Notes under the pieces: model-generated | The model's database searches: none | What the model was told of the DNA's origin: nothing | Seen by the model: the letters and a program-made list of their open reading frames with translations, nothing else | Shown here: positions 1 through 7,829 of the stretch, one piece after another | Numbering within the stretch: position 1 is the first letter of the stretch | Layout: the number at the start of each line of letters is the position of its first letter | Translations under genes and position numbers: made by a program | NCBI GenBank assembly: GCA_018056165.1 | Contig: JAGPGD010000003.1 | Location: 51,307-88,514, forward strand | Direction: 5' to 3' | Origin: Paludibacteraceae bacterium | GTDB lineage: Bacteria; Bacteroidota; Bacteroidia; Bacteroidales; Paludibacteraceae | DNA: 37,208 nucleotides

Positions 1-291
1 GGATACGGAAGAAGAACCAGAAGAATAAGAATATATCCCGCCACCTGAATCCTTCGCTGAACAATTGGATACCGTGCAATTGGATACGGAAGAAGAACCA
101 GAAGAATAAGAATATATCCCGCCACCTGAATCCTTCGCTGAACAATTGGATACCGTGCAATTGGATACGGAAGAAGAACCAGAAGAATAAGAATATATCC
201 CGCCACCTAAATCCGCCGCTGAACAATTGGATACCGAGCAATTGGATACGGAAGAAGAACCAGAAGAATAAGAATATATCCCGCCACCTGA
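1..291. repeat. 81-bp in-frame tandem repeat, 3.6 copies visible
   Basis: The motif ggatacggaagaagaacc starts at 1, 82, 163 and 244, an exact period of 81 bp or 27 codons. Copies 1 and 2 look identical. Copy 3 differs at a few bases (ctaaatccgccgc instead of ctgaatccttcgc, and accgagc instead of accgtgc). The fourth copy runs to about 291, where unique sequence begins. The array encodes the Ser/Cys-rich repeats of the minus-strand protein and continues past base 1. The near-identity at DNA level suggests recent duplication. Confidence 0.95.
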
Positions 292-846
292 AGAAATATT
301 CGCGTTATCGGTATTGCCTCCGATGACCGAAAAGCCATCAATCGTACCACCTCTGTTATTGACCACTTGATAACAGTTCCCTTCGTTACCGGTTACGGTC
401 CATTGCCAGGTGAAGCCGTCCGAATTCATCGTTTTGGTCCAAACATCGGGGACGCCGTCAATATCTCCACTTAAAACGGTCGGATTTACCAATTCACAGG
501 AATCCACTCTACCGTTCCCGTCCAGGTCGGCTAACTGCCGTTCGGCAATGGAGCTTTCCGTTCCGGCAAAACCGCCATATAGTTTTACCCCTTCTTTTAC
601 TAAAAAAGTTCGTGAACGGACATCACGAGCAATGGTTTCGGTAGTTGGATAATAAGTCCCCTTTGCTACCCAAACTTCATCACAGGAATCAGCTTTATCT
701 ATCATTGCCTGAATGCTGCCGGAAGCATTTGCCCAGGAAGAACCATCACCTGTTCCATTCTGCTTTACGTAATAAATGTTTTTGGCAGACAGTAAACTGC
801 ATCCTAACAATAAAAGGAAAGAAAGGTAAAATTTTAGATTTTTCAT
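1..846 (-). CDS. Secreted repeat (beta-helix-like) protein, N-terminal part, truncated by window edge
   Basis: Reading the minus strand from the ATG at 844-846 gives an open frame to base 1, so the C-terminus lies outside the window. The protein starts with a hydrophobic signal sequence (MKNLKFYLSFLLLLGCSLLS). A region beginning NIYYVKQNGTGDGSSWANAS follows, typical of Bacteroidota secreted beta-helix or polymorphic-membrane-protein-like proteins. From about residue 185 it becomes a Gly/Ser/Asn/Cys-rich 27-residue repeat (GGGIYSYSSGSSSVSNC, then VSNCSA). The signal could be type I (after LLSA) or lipoprotein-like (LLGC). Such proteins often end in a T9SS sorting domain, which cannot be seen here. 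By eye, GC is higher than in the adjacent housekeeping genes. Function is not known; surface adhesion is only a guess. The small plus-strand frames over this stretch are shadows. Confidence 0.75.
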   Translation of the reverse strand, partial: MKNLKFYLSFLLLLGCSLLSAKNIYYVKQNGTGDGSSWANASGSIQAMIDKADSCDEVWVAKGTYYPTTETIARDVRSRTFLVKEGVKLYGGFAGTESSIAERQLADLDGNGRVDSCELVNPTVLSGDIDGVPDVWTKTMNSDGFTWQWTVTGNEGNCYQVVNNRGGTIDGFSVIGGNTDNANISSGGGIYSYSSGSSSVSNCSVSNCSAADLGGGIYSYSSGSSSVSNCTVSNCSAKDSGGGIYSYSSGSSSVSNCTVSNCSAKDSGGGIYSYSSGSSSVS

Positions 847-1247
847 GACATTCATTTTTAAAAATCAAGTAAAAAATTGATCTATATAAAAATAATTCCC
901 TTTGATTTTTAATTGATTATTTAATTTTATACGGTAAAAAAATGTAATTTTATTTAAAGATTATAACAAGGCAAATATACAATATCTTTTAATTGATTAT
1001 TTGAGTCCACTCCGAAAAGTTTCTCAAAGTTAATTAGTTTTTAAATAAATTGAGATAAAAAAGAGTAAAGTATCGTAAATTGTTCATTATGTTATTGTGT
1101 TAAGACTAGCAATCATCAGCCTATTTGGAATCGATTTTTCTCCTGTAATTTTACCTAGGAAATTTTTTCACGAAAAATAATTTATGCTTATATGTTATAT
1201 TTACTCATTCTCTTTTTAAAATGTCTCAGTAACTCGGAAATATTTTA
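847..1247. other. AT-rich divergent intergenic region
   Basis: This 400-bp stretch separates the minus-strand repeat protein from plus-strand ftsY and has no convincing ORF. The 16-bp sequence TTTTAATTGATTATTT occurs twice, at 907-922 and 987-1002. On the minus strand a TATATTTG (979-972) fits the Bacteroidota -7 element and could drive the repeat protein, but no -33 element is seen at the right distance. The direct repeats flank this site, so they could be regulator sites; that is a guess. Confidence 0.4.
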
Positions 1248-1255
1248 TAATTTTG
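1248..1255 (+). promoter_or_regulatory. Candidate -7 element for ftsY
   Basis: TAATTTTG matches TAnnTTTG and lies about 28 bases upstream of the preferred ftsY ATG (1283), giving a short leader. The -33 region is poor, so this is a motif match only. Confidence 0.35.
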
Positions 1256-1282
1256 TATAATAATTGGTTGAATATAAAAAAT

Positions 1283-2233
1283 ATGAGTATTTTAAATTTT
1301 TTCAATAAAGATAAGAAAGAAACGCTCGAAAAGGGGTTAGAAAAAACAAGAGAAAGTGTTTTTTCAAAAATTTCGAGAGCTATTGCAGGCAAATCAAAAG
1401 TAGATGATGAAGTGCTGGATGAATTAGAAGAAGTACTAATCACTTCTGATGTGGGCGTAGAAACGACTTTGCGAATTATTGATAGGATCGAAAAAAGAGT
1501 CGCAAGAGATAAATATGTAAACACCAATGAGTTAAACACTATTTTAAAAGAAGAAATTGCTGCTTTACTTGCAGAAAATAATATTGAATCTGTGGCTGAC
1601 TTTTCTGCCGATTTGCCCGTTAAACCTTATGTTATTATGGTGGTAGGCGTGAATGGAGTAGGTAAAACAACAACAATTGCTAAGTTGGCTTATCAATATA
1701 TAAAAGAGGGTAAAAAAGTTTTTCTTGGAGCTGCTGATACTTTTAGAGCAGCGGCTATTGAACAACTTTCTATTTGGGGAGACCGAGTAGGTGCTCACGT
1801 AGTGAAGCAAAAAATGGGAGCAGATCCTGCATCGGTTACTTATGATACTATTGCTTCTGCCAAAGCCAATGATGCAGATGTAGTAATTATCGATACTGCT
1901 GGAAGGTTGCATAACAAAATTAATTTAATGAATGAATTAACAAAAATCCGAAATGTTATGCAAAAAGTTATGCCAGAGGCACCTCATGAAGTGTTATTGG
2001 TGCTGGATGGTTCAACTGGACAAAATGCTTTTGAACAGGCAAAGCAATTTACAAAAGCAACAGATGTCACTGCTTTGGCAATAACCAAACTGGATGGTAC
2101 GGCGAAAGGTGGAGTTGTATTAGGCATTTCCGATCAATTTAAAATCCCTGTAAAATATATTGGATTGGGTGAAGGTTTAGAGGATTTGCAAGTATTTGAT
2201 AAAATGGCATTTGTGGAATCATTATTCGAATAA
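1283..2233 (+). CDS. ftsY: Signal recognition particle receptor FtsY
   Basis: FtsY is the SRP receptor GTPase that docks ribosome-nascent-chain complexes at the inner membrane and SecYEG. The 316-residue protein shows the whole SRP-GTPase signature: G1 GVNGVGKT at 122-129, DTFRAAA, G3 DTAGR at 204-208, G4 TKLDG at 268-272, and the closing GLGEGLEDL. The N domain is a short helical bundle, without the long acidic A domain of E. coli FtsY, as is common in Bacteroidota. I chose the ATG at 1283 (MSILNFFNK) over 1253 because the upstream extension is low-complexity and overlaps a -7 promoter match. rimO follows 47 bases later in the same direction and is probably cotranscribed. Confidence 0.96.
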   Translation: MSILNFFNKDKKETLEKGLEKTRESVFSKISRAIAGKSKVDDEVLDELEEVLITSDVGVETTLRIIDRIEKRVARDKYVNTNELNTILKEEIAALLAENNIESVADFSADLPVKPYVIMVVGVNGVGKTTTIAKLAYQYIKEGKKVFLGAADTFRAAAIEQLSIWGDRVGAHVVKQKMGADPASVTYDTIASAKANDADVVIIDTAGRLHNKINLMNELTKIRNVMQKVMPEAPHEVLLVLDGSTGQNAFEQAKQFTKATDVTALAITKLDGTAKGGVVLGISDQFKIPVKYIGLGEGLEDLQVFDKMAFVESLFE

Positions 2234-2280
2234 ATCTTTATCTATCAACAAATTAAATAAAGATTTTTGATTTCCAGTAA

Positions 2281-3597
2281 ATGACTATCATGAAAAAGAA
2301 AGACACGATTGATATTATTACATTGGGTTGTTCTAAAAATTTGGTAGATTCTGAGTTTTTAATGCGTCAATTTGAAGCTTTGGGTTACCGAGTTCGTCAC
2401 GATGCGGAAGTTCCCGATGGCAATATTGTGATTGTAAATACTTGTGGATTTATTGCCGACGCGAAGGAAGAAAGTATTTATACTATTTTGCAGTTTGCAA
2501 AACAGCGAAAAGAAAACAAAATTGACAAATTGTTTGTGATGGGATGTCTATCGCAACGTTATTTAAAAGAATTGCAGGAAGAAATTCCAGAAGTGGATAA
2601 ATTTTATGGAAAGTTTGATTATGTGGGAATTTTAAAAGAACTTGGCGAAAATTATCAATCGCATTTGCGTCTGGAAAGAACTTTAACCACACCTGCTCAT
2701 TATGCTTATGTTAAGATTGCTGAAGGTTGCAACCGAACGTGTTCATATTGTGCCATTCCTTTGATGACAGGCAAATATCAATCACGTCCGATGGAAGATA
2801 TAGAAAAGGAAGTTAAAATATTGGTTTCAAAAGGAGTAAAGGAATTACAATTAATTGCTCAAGATTTGTCTGATTATGGGGAAGATCTCTACAAAACCTC
2901 TAAATTAGCAGAATTAATCGAGCGTCTTTCAGATATTCAAGGAGTGGAATGGATTCGTTTACATTATGCTTATCCTGTACGTTTCCCATTTGATGTGCTG
3001 AAAGTAATGAGAGAAAGAGATAATGTATGTAAATATTTAGATATTTCTTTCCAGCATATTAGCGATAAAATGTTGAAGTTGATGAGAAGAAATATCACAA
3101 AAAAGCAAACTTATGAATTAATTGACCGAATTAGAGAAGAAGTGCCAGGTATTCATTTGCGAACAACCTTAATGGTAGGACATCCAGGTGAAACGGAAGA
3201 AGATATTCAAGAGTTAAAGGAATTTATAAGAAAAGAAAAATTTGAACGTTTGGGAGCTTTTACTTATTCGCACGAGGAAGGAACTTTTGCTTATCAAAAT
3301 TATGAAGATGAAATTTCTGAAGAAGAAAAATTGCAACGTTTAGATGAAATTATGGAATTACAGCAACAGATTTCTTTTGAATTGAATCAATTTAAAATTG
3401 GGAAAGTATTTAAAGTAATGATTGATAGGGTAGAAGGGGAATATTATGTAGGGCGCACCGAATTTGATTCACCAGAAGTGGATCCAGAAGTTTTAATTCC
3501 TATTTCAAACAAAAATATTAAAATTGGAGAATTCTCAAACGTAAAAATTATTGATGCCCTTGATTTTGATTTATACGGAACTTCTATTGTCGATTAA
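2281..3597 (+). CDS. rimO: Ribosomal protein S12 methylthiotransferase RimO
   Basis: RimO is a radical-SAM enzyme with two [4Fe-4S] clusters that beta-methylthiolates the conserved Asp of ribosomal protein S12. The sequence has the N-terminal methylthiotransferase domain with its three cluster cysteines (TLGCSKN, VNTCGF, MGCLSQ), a radical-SAM CNRTCSYC motif with cysteines at 150, 154 and 157, and a C-terminal TRAM-like domain from about residue 375. TLGCSKNLVDSE and the 438-residue length favour RimO over MiaB. Two starts are possible, ATG 2281 or ATG 2290 (MKKKDTIDI); the second fits family N-termini equally well. The gene follows ftsY and precedes the HU genes, and is followed by a hairpin. 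Confidence 0.96.
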   Translation: MTIMKKKDTIDIITLGCSKNLVDSEFLMRQFEALGYRVRHDAEVPDGNIVIVNTCGFIADAKEESIYTILQFAKQRKENKIDKLFVMGCLSQRYLKELQEEIPEVDKFYGKFDYVGILKELGENYQSHLRLERTLTTPAHYAYVKIAEGCNRTCSYCAIPLMTGKYQSRPMEDIEKEVKILVSKGVKELQLIAQDLSDYGEDLYKTSKLAELIERLSDIQGVEWIRLHYAYPVRFPFDVLKVMRERDNVCKYLDISFQHISDKMLKLMRRNITKKQTYELIDRIREEVPGIHLRTTLMVGHPGETEEDIQELKEFIRKEKFERLGAFTYSHEEGTFAYQNYEDEISEEEKLQRLDEIMELQQQISFELNQFKIGKVFKVMIDRVEGEYYVGRTEFDSPEVDPEVLIPISNKNIKIGEFSNVKIIDALDFDLYGTSIVD

Positions 3598-3616
3598 TTT
3601 TTAATCAAAAGAATTC

Positions 3617-3650
3617 CTCGAGGCTTGCCTCGAGATTATTCATTTTTTAA
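3617..3650 (+). terminator. Hairpin after rimO
   Basis: CTCGAGGC (3617-3624) pairs perfectly with GCCTCGAG (3627-3634). An AT-rich tail with a T-run at about 3643-3648 follows. It sits 19 bases after the rimO stop and 26 bases before the HU gene, so it is a plausible terminator or attenuator between them. Confidence 0.6.
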
Positions 3651-3659
3651 TAAACTATT

Positions 3660-3950
3660 ATGACGCAAAAAGAACTCATAGATAAAATTGCTAAAAATAT
3701 TCAACTTCCTCGTGAAGAAGTTGAAAAATTATTGTGGACTACTTCCTTCATTTTAATACGAGAACTCAGCGAAGGTAAAAATATAGAAATATCTGATTTT
3801 GGAAATTTTGAAATAAAAAAAAGAGAAGAAAAATTGTTGGTTTATCCTGTCACAAAAAAACGTGCACTCTTTCCGCCAAAATTAGAAGTTCACTTTAAGC
3901 AAAGTTATGCATTAGCAAAAAAGCTAAACAAATTTTTTAAAAATGAGTGA
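3660..3950 (+). CDS. Small HU/IHF-family DNA-binding protein
   Basis: This 96-residue protein has the HU/IHF layout: an N-terminal helical pair (TQKELIDKIAKNIQLPREEV), a helix rich in hydrophobics, ISDFGNFEIKKRE matching the family core DFGxF, and a basic C-terminal arm and tail. The usual RxGRNPxT arm motif is not present, so it is a divergent member. The last 8 bases overlap the start of the next gene, which also begins with an HU domain, indicating translational coupling and perhaps heterodimer formation. Nucleoid binding is established for the family; the partner is inferred. Confidence 0.85.
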   Translation: MTQKELIDKIAKNIQLPREEVEKLLWTTSFILIRELSEGKNIEISDFGNFEIKKREEKLLVYPVTKKRALFPPKLEVHFKQSYALAKKLNKFFKNE

Positions 3951-5202
3951 TGCTAGATTAAATATCGAATCGTTGGTGGACTTACTTGTTGAAGAAGTTC
4001 AGACGAGTAGGAGAGAAGCAGAAGAATTTTTTAAAGCTTTTTTTGCGGCATTAGAAAGTGCTTTGTTGGATGGAGAAACGGTGACAATAAAAAATTTTGG
4101 CACTTTTCAGGTAGTACGACATGGTCCTCACAAAATTTTAAATTTTCAAAATAGAAGAGAATTTGTTATACCTCGTCGTTGTAAAGTAATTTTTACACCT
4201 GATGAAATTTTACGAGATCTTGTAAATAAGCCTTTTTCTTACCTTGAACCCGTAGAACTTGATGTTGAAGATAAAGACGAAAATTTTGTCAGCGAAGAGC
4301 CTCCTTTGGAACCTCTTAGTATTTTCGGTGAACAAGCCACTGAAATCAAGAGTCTTCTCGAGGAAATAAAAAATCTTTCTCCTTCTTCTTTGCAAAATGA
4401 AACTGTCGAAAACGTTCCCATGAAAGAAAAAAAGGAAAGTTCAGAACAAGAAAAAGAAGAGGAAAATATTCCTGAAGAAATAATCGAAGAAAAAAATGAA
4501 GAAATTTTAGTGTCTTATAATAACGAAGAACAAGAAGAAATTGTTTCTCCACCTTCAATTATAAGTAGCAAAAACGAGAAAGATAATTTTGATGAGTCAT
4601 ATAAAAATGAAAATTTAGAACCATTAGGAATTCCTTCGCGACCTTTTAAAGGAGATAATCTATCACATATTCCTTCGCCTCGAAAAAGAAGACATTTCTG
4701 GCTATCATTGGTTCTGTTCATTATTATTGCTGGAGGTGTAAGTTTATATTATTTTTATTCTCCTGTAAATGAATATGTTAATACTTTATTAAAAATTAAG
4801 ACTGATAAGAATTTGGTTTCAAGTGGAAATAAAAATTTTATAACAGAGCAGCCATTTGTTACAAAAGATTCTCTTGGAGAAGTGAGTAAACAATCAGCGA
4901 ATGAGGTAGATAGTTTGCAAATTTTATTTGATACACCCCGATATTATAGTGAATTTATTACAACTGAAAAAATTATGGAAGGCAGCAGGTTAGCTGGACT
5001 TTCAAGACGTTACTATGGCGTGCCTGTTTTTTGGGTTTATATTTATGAAGCAAATCGTGATCGAATAACTCATCCAGATAACATTCCTGTTGGCACACCC
5101 ATTCGTGTACCCAAATTGGATAGCCGTTTAATTGATATTTCAAATCCCCGTTGTTTGGAAAAAGCCAAAGAACTGGAAAAACTGTATTTAGGTAAAAAAT
5201 AG
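3943..5202 (+). CDS. HU-domain protein with acidic linker, membrane segment and LysM-like domain
   Basis: The 419-residue protein combines four parts. Residues 1-95 are an HU/IHF-like DNA-binding domain (TVTIKNFGTFQVV). Residues about 105-235 are a low-complexity Glu/Lys-rich acidic linker. Residues about 250-271 are one transmembrane helix (HFWLSLVLFIIIAGGVSLYY) preceded by the positive patch SPRKRR, which predicts a cytoplasmic N-terminus. Residues about 343-393 look like a LysM fold (GSRLAGLSRRYYGVPVFWVY, IPVGTPIRVP). This architecture would place DNA binding inside the cell and peptidoglycan binding in the periplasm. The start overlaps the upstream HU gene by 8 bases. A role in anchoring the nucleoid to the envelope is inference; the LysM call rests on a short match. 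Confidence 0.85.
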   Translation: MSDARLNIESLVDLLVEEVQTSRREAEEFFKAFFAALESALLDGETVTIKNFGTFQVVRHGPHKILNFQNRREFVIPRRCKVIFTPDEILRDLVNKPFSYLEPVELDVEDKDENFVSEEPPLEPLSIFGEQATEIKSLLEEIKNLSPSSLQNETVENVPMKEKKESSEQEKEEENIPEEIIEEKNEEILVSYNNEEQEEIVSPPSIISSKNEKDNFDESYKNENLEPLGIPSRPFKGDNLSHIPSPRKRRHFWLSLVLFIIIAGGVSLYYFYSPVNEYVNTLLKIKTDKNLVSSGNKNFITEQPFVTKDSLGEVSKQSANEVDSLQILFDTPRYYSEFITTEKIMEGSRLAGLSRRYYGVPVFWVYIYEANRDRITHPDNIPVGTPIRVPKLDSRLIDISNPRCLEKAKELEKLYLGKK

Positions 5203-5228
5203 AAGTGAATAGCTTATTAATCGGGAAT

Positions 5229-6344
5229 TTATAAATTAAAGTGTTCTTTGTACCTATTGTATAGATATTTAGCTTGCAAATAAGTTGAATTAGGACTCAT
5301 AAAATGAGAAAATTCAAAGGTAATAGCATCTTCCATTCCGGCTTTACGTGCTGCTTCCAGTTTTAACAATAATTTTTCCCATTTTATAGGGAGAAAACGT
5401 ATTGGCATATCACGATCAAAAGACTCAATGTTTGTCCAGCAGCGCATTTTATGTGCATCAGCTAATTTTTTATTCACTTCAAGATAATCTGGAAGTTCAT
5501 GGTAATCCACTTGCCCATCTTGAAAAGCTAATATGTCTACTGCACCTTCGATATTGCTTAATATTTCGTTCCATTCATTTTCATGTTGTTGTATTGTTAT
5601 GGGTTTATCTCCACTCATAACCTGGTCAGTTTTTATTCCATGAATATAAGGAGATAACAAGGTAGGAAGATTATTTGAAATTGCTTTTGCATGTTTCCCA
5701 ATTTCAGCATATACTTTAGACATGTTTTTAGTTCGCCTACTAATTTCTTGAGAAAGATACCAACCTTTAAAGGAAGTATGATGACGATATTTTTCCCATA
5801 CCTCATCTATCAGCTTTAAATTTAAATCTATTTCTTTTTGAAAAGCACCTTCGATCCAATATTTACCAGAATCATACATGCCAAAATAAAAAGCCATATT
5901 ATATTTATCAGCTAAGGTCAGAAACATTTCAACTAAATCTACAGGAGGATAAAAAACATCTTCTGAGTCCAGAATAGATTTAAAGGGTGAAGCGATCCAA
6001 CGACCCAGACCTGCACGAATCAATACTACTGTGTGGATTCCAATTGCTTTCATTGCTTGAAAATCTTTGTCCCATTCTTTTACTCCCCAATTTTGATGAG
6101 GTATATCCCAGCTTATTTCATCAAGGAAAGTAGCGTGGATTGGCATTCCTTTAAAAATTTCTGGGGTTTTAAACATTTCATTGGATAGTTTTTTTAAGGG
6201 TGGAGATTTTTTCTGTGGGAATAATGGTTTTTTTGTAATTTCTGACTTAACGTGAGCGTTGAGAGTTTGAGCTGTTAATAATCCTACAGAACCAATAGCT
6301 ATATTTTTTATAAAATTTCTTCTATCAATTTTTTTAGTTTTCAT
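5229..6344 (-). CDS. Tat-exported DUF4434 family protein (copy 1)
   Basis: The 371-residue protein opens with a twin-arginine signal (DRRNFIK at 7-13, then a weakly hydrophobic stretch ending near TLNA), implying folded export to the periplasm. The rest resembles DUF4434, a TIM-barrel glycosidase-like family: ATFLDEISWDIPHQNWG, GWYLSQEISRR, LLSPYIHG, FQDGQVDYHELPDY and ITFEFSHFMSP. Acidic residues in SQEIS, DGQVD and FEFS are candidate catalytic groups by position only. It is a clear paralogue of the 7830-8966 gene. It is the last gene of the minus-strand locus and converges on the HU-LysM gene with 26 bases between. Substrate unknown. Confidence 0.85.
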   Translation of the reverse strand: MKTKKIDRRNFIKNIAIGSVGLLTAQTLNAHVKSEITKKPLFPQKKSPPLKKLSNEMFKTPEIFKGMPIHATFLDEISWDIPHQNWGVKEWDKDFQAMKAIGIHTVVLIRAGLGRWIASPFKSILDSEDVFYPPVDLVEMFLTLADKYNMAFYFGMYDSGKYWIEGAFQKEIDLNLKLIDEVWEKYRHHTSFKGWYLSQEISRRTKNMSKVYAEIGKHAKAISNNLPTLLSPYIHGIKTDQVMSGDKPITIQQHENEWNEILSNIEGAVDILAFQDGQVDYHELPDYLEVNKKLADAHKMRCWTNIESFDRDMPIRFLPIKWEKLLLKLEAARKAGMEDAITFEFSHFMSPNSTYLQAKYLYNRYKEHFNL

Positions 6345-6405
6345 ACCTTTATTTCAATTTTTATACTAAAGGTTATTTTCGTAAATGTTTGTTGAAATAA
6401 ATTTT

Positions 6406-7824
6406 TTATTTCGTTTTTGTATTTTTTAACCAAAAACGTTCAATGTCTTCCAATGATTTTCCTGCTGTTTCGGGCATTAGTTTCCAAACGATGAGCATGT
6501 ATGGTATGCACATTGCTGCGAAAAGGAAGAAAGTTCCTGATGGGGTCAAGGTTTCTAACATCCATGGAGTAAGTTGTCCGATAAGATAGGTGCCAATCCA
6601 TAACGAAAGAGTTGCAATAGACATAGCCAATCCCCTAATGCGAGTGGGATACATTTCAGAGAGAAAAACAAAAATAACCGCACTAATAGATCCAGCACAA
6701 AAAAATATATAAGCAAGGAAGCATATTAACAAAAAAATACTTGTTAATCCCCAAACATTAGCAAAGGAAAAATAAAGTCCAATTAGTATAAGAGAAATAA
6801 TCATGCCACTTACACCAACATACACTAGTTTTTTTCGTCCAATTTTATCAATAATAAGTAATGCCAATATAGTAGTGAGCATGTTAACCGTTCCTATTAA
6901 TGTCTGATAAAAGAGTGAATCGCCTCGTGATAAGCCACTTGATTCGAAAATAGAAGGTCCATAGTATAAAACTGCATTTACGCCCATAAATTGACCCAAT
7001 ATAGCAATAGCACAACCGATAAGCACAGCTTTTCTAAAACCTGGCTGCATGAGTACTTTCCAATCAGAAGATTTTTCTGCTTGTAATTGAAGTACTTTTT
7101 CTGTTTCGGTAATTTGAAAAATTACTTCTTCTTTTGTTGTGAAGATTTTTGAGAATATATTAGCAGCTTTTTCTTTTTGTTGTTTTACGATGAGCCATCG
7201 TGGACTTTCAGGAATAAAAAATATGACAATGAAAAATAATAAAGCCGGCAATGTTTCTGCTCCTAACATACCACGCCATGCTTCGGTCCCGAAAATTTTT
7301 TGCATCATAGGATTGGCTGAATGATAATTTACTGATAAATTTAATAGATAGTAATTCATCAGATATGCGGCAAGAAATCCAATAGTGACAGCTAATTGAT
7401 ATAAGGATACGAGTCTGCCTCTGTGTGATGCTGGAGAGATTTCGGAAATATAAAGCGGGCATACCACAGAAACGATTCCTATACCTGCTCCTCCTACCAT
7501 TCGCCAGATGACAAGTTCTGTTAAACTATTGGATAAGGCACAGCCAATTCCACAGGAAGTAAATAAAATAGCCGATAAAAACATAGTAAGTTTTCTTCCA
7601 AATTTATCGCTCAGCCTTCCAGCAAAAATTACGCCTATAATTGATCCAACCAATGCGCTGCCAACATACCAACCACTTTGCATAGTGGTGAGTTGAAATT
7701 GAAGAGACACTTGTGAAATAGTTCCTGAAATAACAGCCGTATCGTACCCAAAAAGAAGTCCTCCTAAAGCAGCTACCAATGATAAAAAAGCCACATACCC
7801 CATTTGAATAGTTTTATTTTCCAT
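6406..7824 (-). CDS. Sugar-porter family MFS transporter
   Basis: This 472-residue, 12-helix protein belongs to the major facilitator superfamily, sugar porter family (XylE/GLUT type), which imports monosaccharides by proton symport or uniport across the inner membrane. Signatures are GGLLFGYDTAVISG at 21-34, GRLSDKFGRK at 69-78, PESPRWLI near 205, the second-half repeat DKIGRKK, and the terminal PETAGKSLEDIE. It starts 5 bases after the stop of the DUF4434 copy at 7830, so the two are cotranscribed, and the other DUF4434 copy follows. The context suggests it imports the monosaccharide released in the periplasm. The exact sugar cannot be read from the sequence. Confidence 0.93.
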   Translation of the reverse strand: MENKTIQMGYVAFLSLVAALGGLLFGYDTAVISGTISQVSLQFQLTTMQSGWYVGSALVGSIIGVIFAGRLSDKFGRKLTMFLSAILFTSCGIGCALSNSLTELVIWRMVGGAGIGIVSVVCPLYISEISPASHRGRLVSLYQLAVTIGFLAAYLMNYYLLNLSVNYHSANPMMQKIFGTEAWRGMLGAETLPALLFFIVIFFIPESPRWLIVKQQKEKAANIFSKIFTTKEEVIFQITETEKVLQLQAEKSSDWKVLMQPGFRKAVLIGCAIAILGQFMGVNAVLYYGPSIFESSGLSRGDSLFYQTLIGTVNMLTTILALLIIDKIGRKKLVYVGVSGMIISLILIGLYFSFANVWGLTSIFLLICFLAYIFFCAGSISAVIFVFLSEMYPTRIRGLAMSIATLSLWIGTYLIGQLTPWMLETLTPSGTFFLFAAMCIPYMLIVWKLMPETAGKSLEDIERFWLKNTKTK

Positions 7825-7829
7825 AAAAA

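Noticed and set aside
1..291. CRISPR array from the regular repeats
   Set aside because: The copies are contiguous with no variable spacers, have an 81-bp period and keep an open reading frame on the minus strand, so this is a coding tandem repeat.
410..848. Plus-strand frames at 410-652 and 645-848
   Set aside because: They overlap the minus-strand secreted repeat protein, whose signal peptide and repeat pattern are convincing.
1253..1282. Upstream start for ftsY
   Set aside because: The extension covers a -7 promoter match and has no family similarity; ATG 1283 fits better.
6394..6412. GAAATAAA/TTTATTTC inverted repeat as an MFS terminator
   Set aside because: It is all but one pair A-T, overlaps the MFS stop codon and lies inside a tightly spaced gene series.
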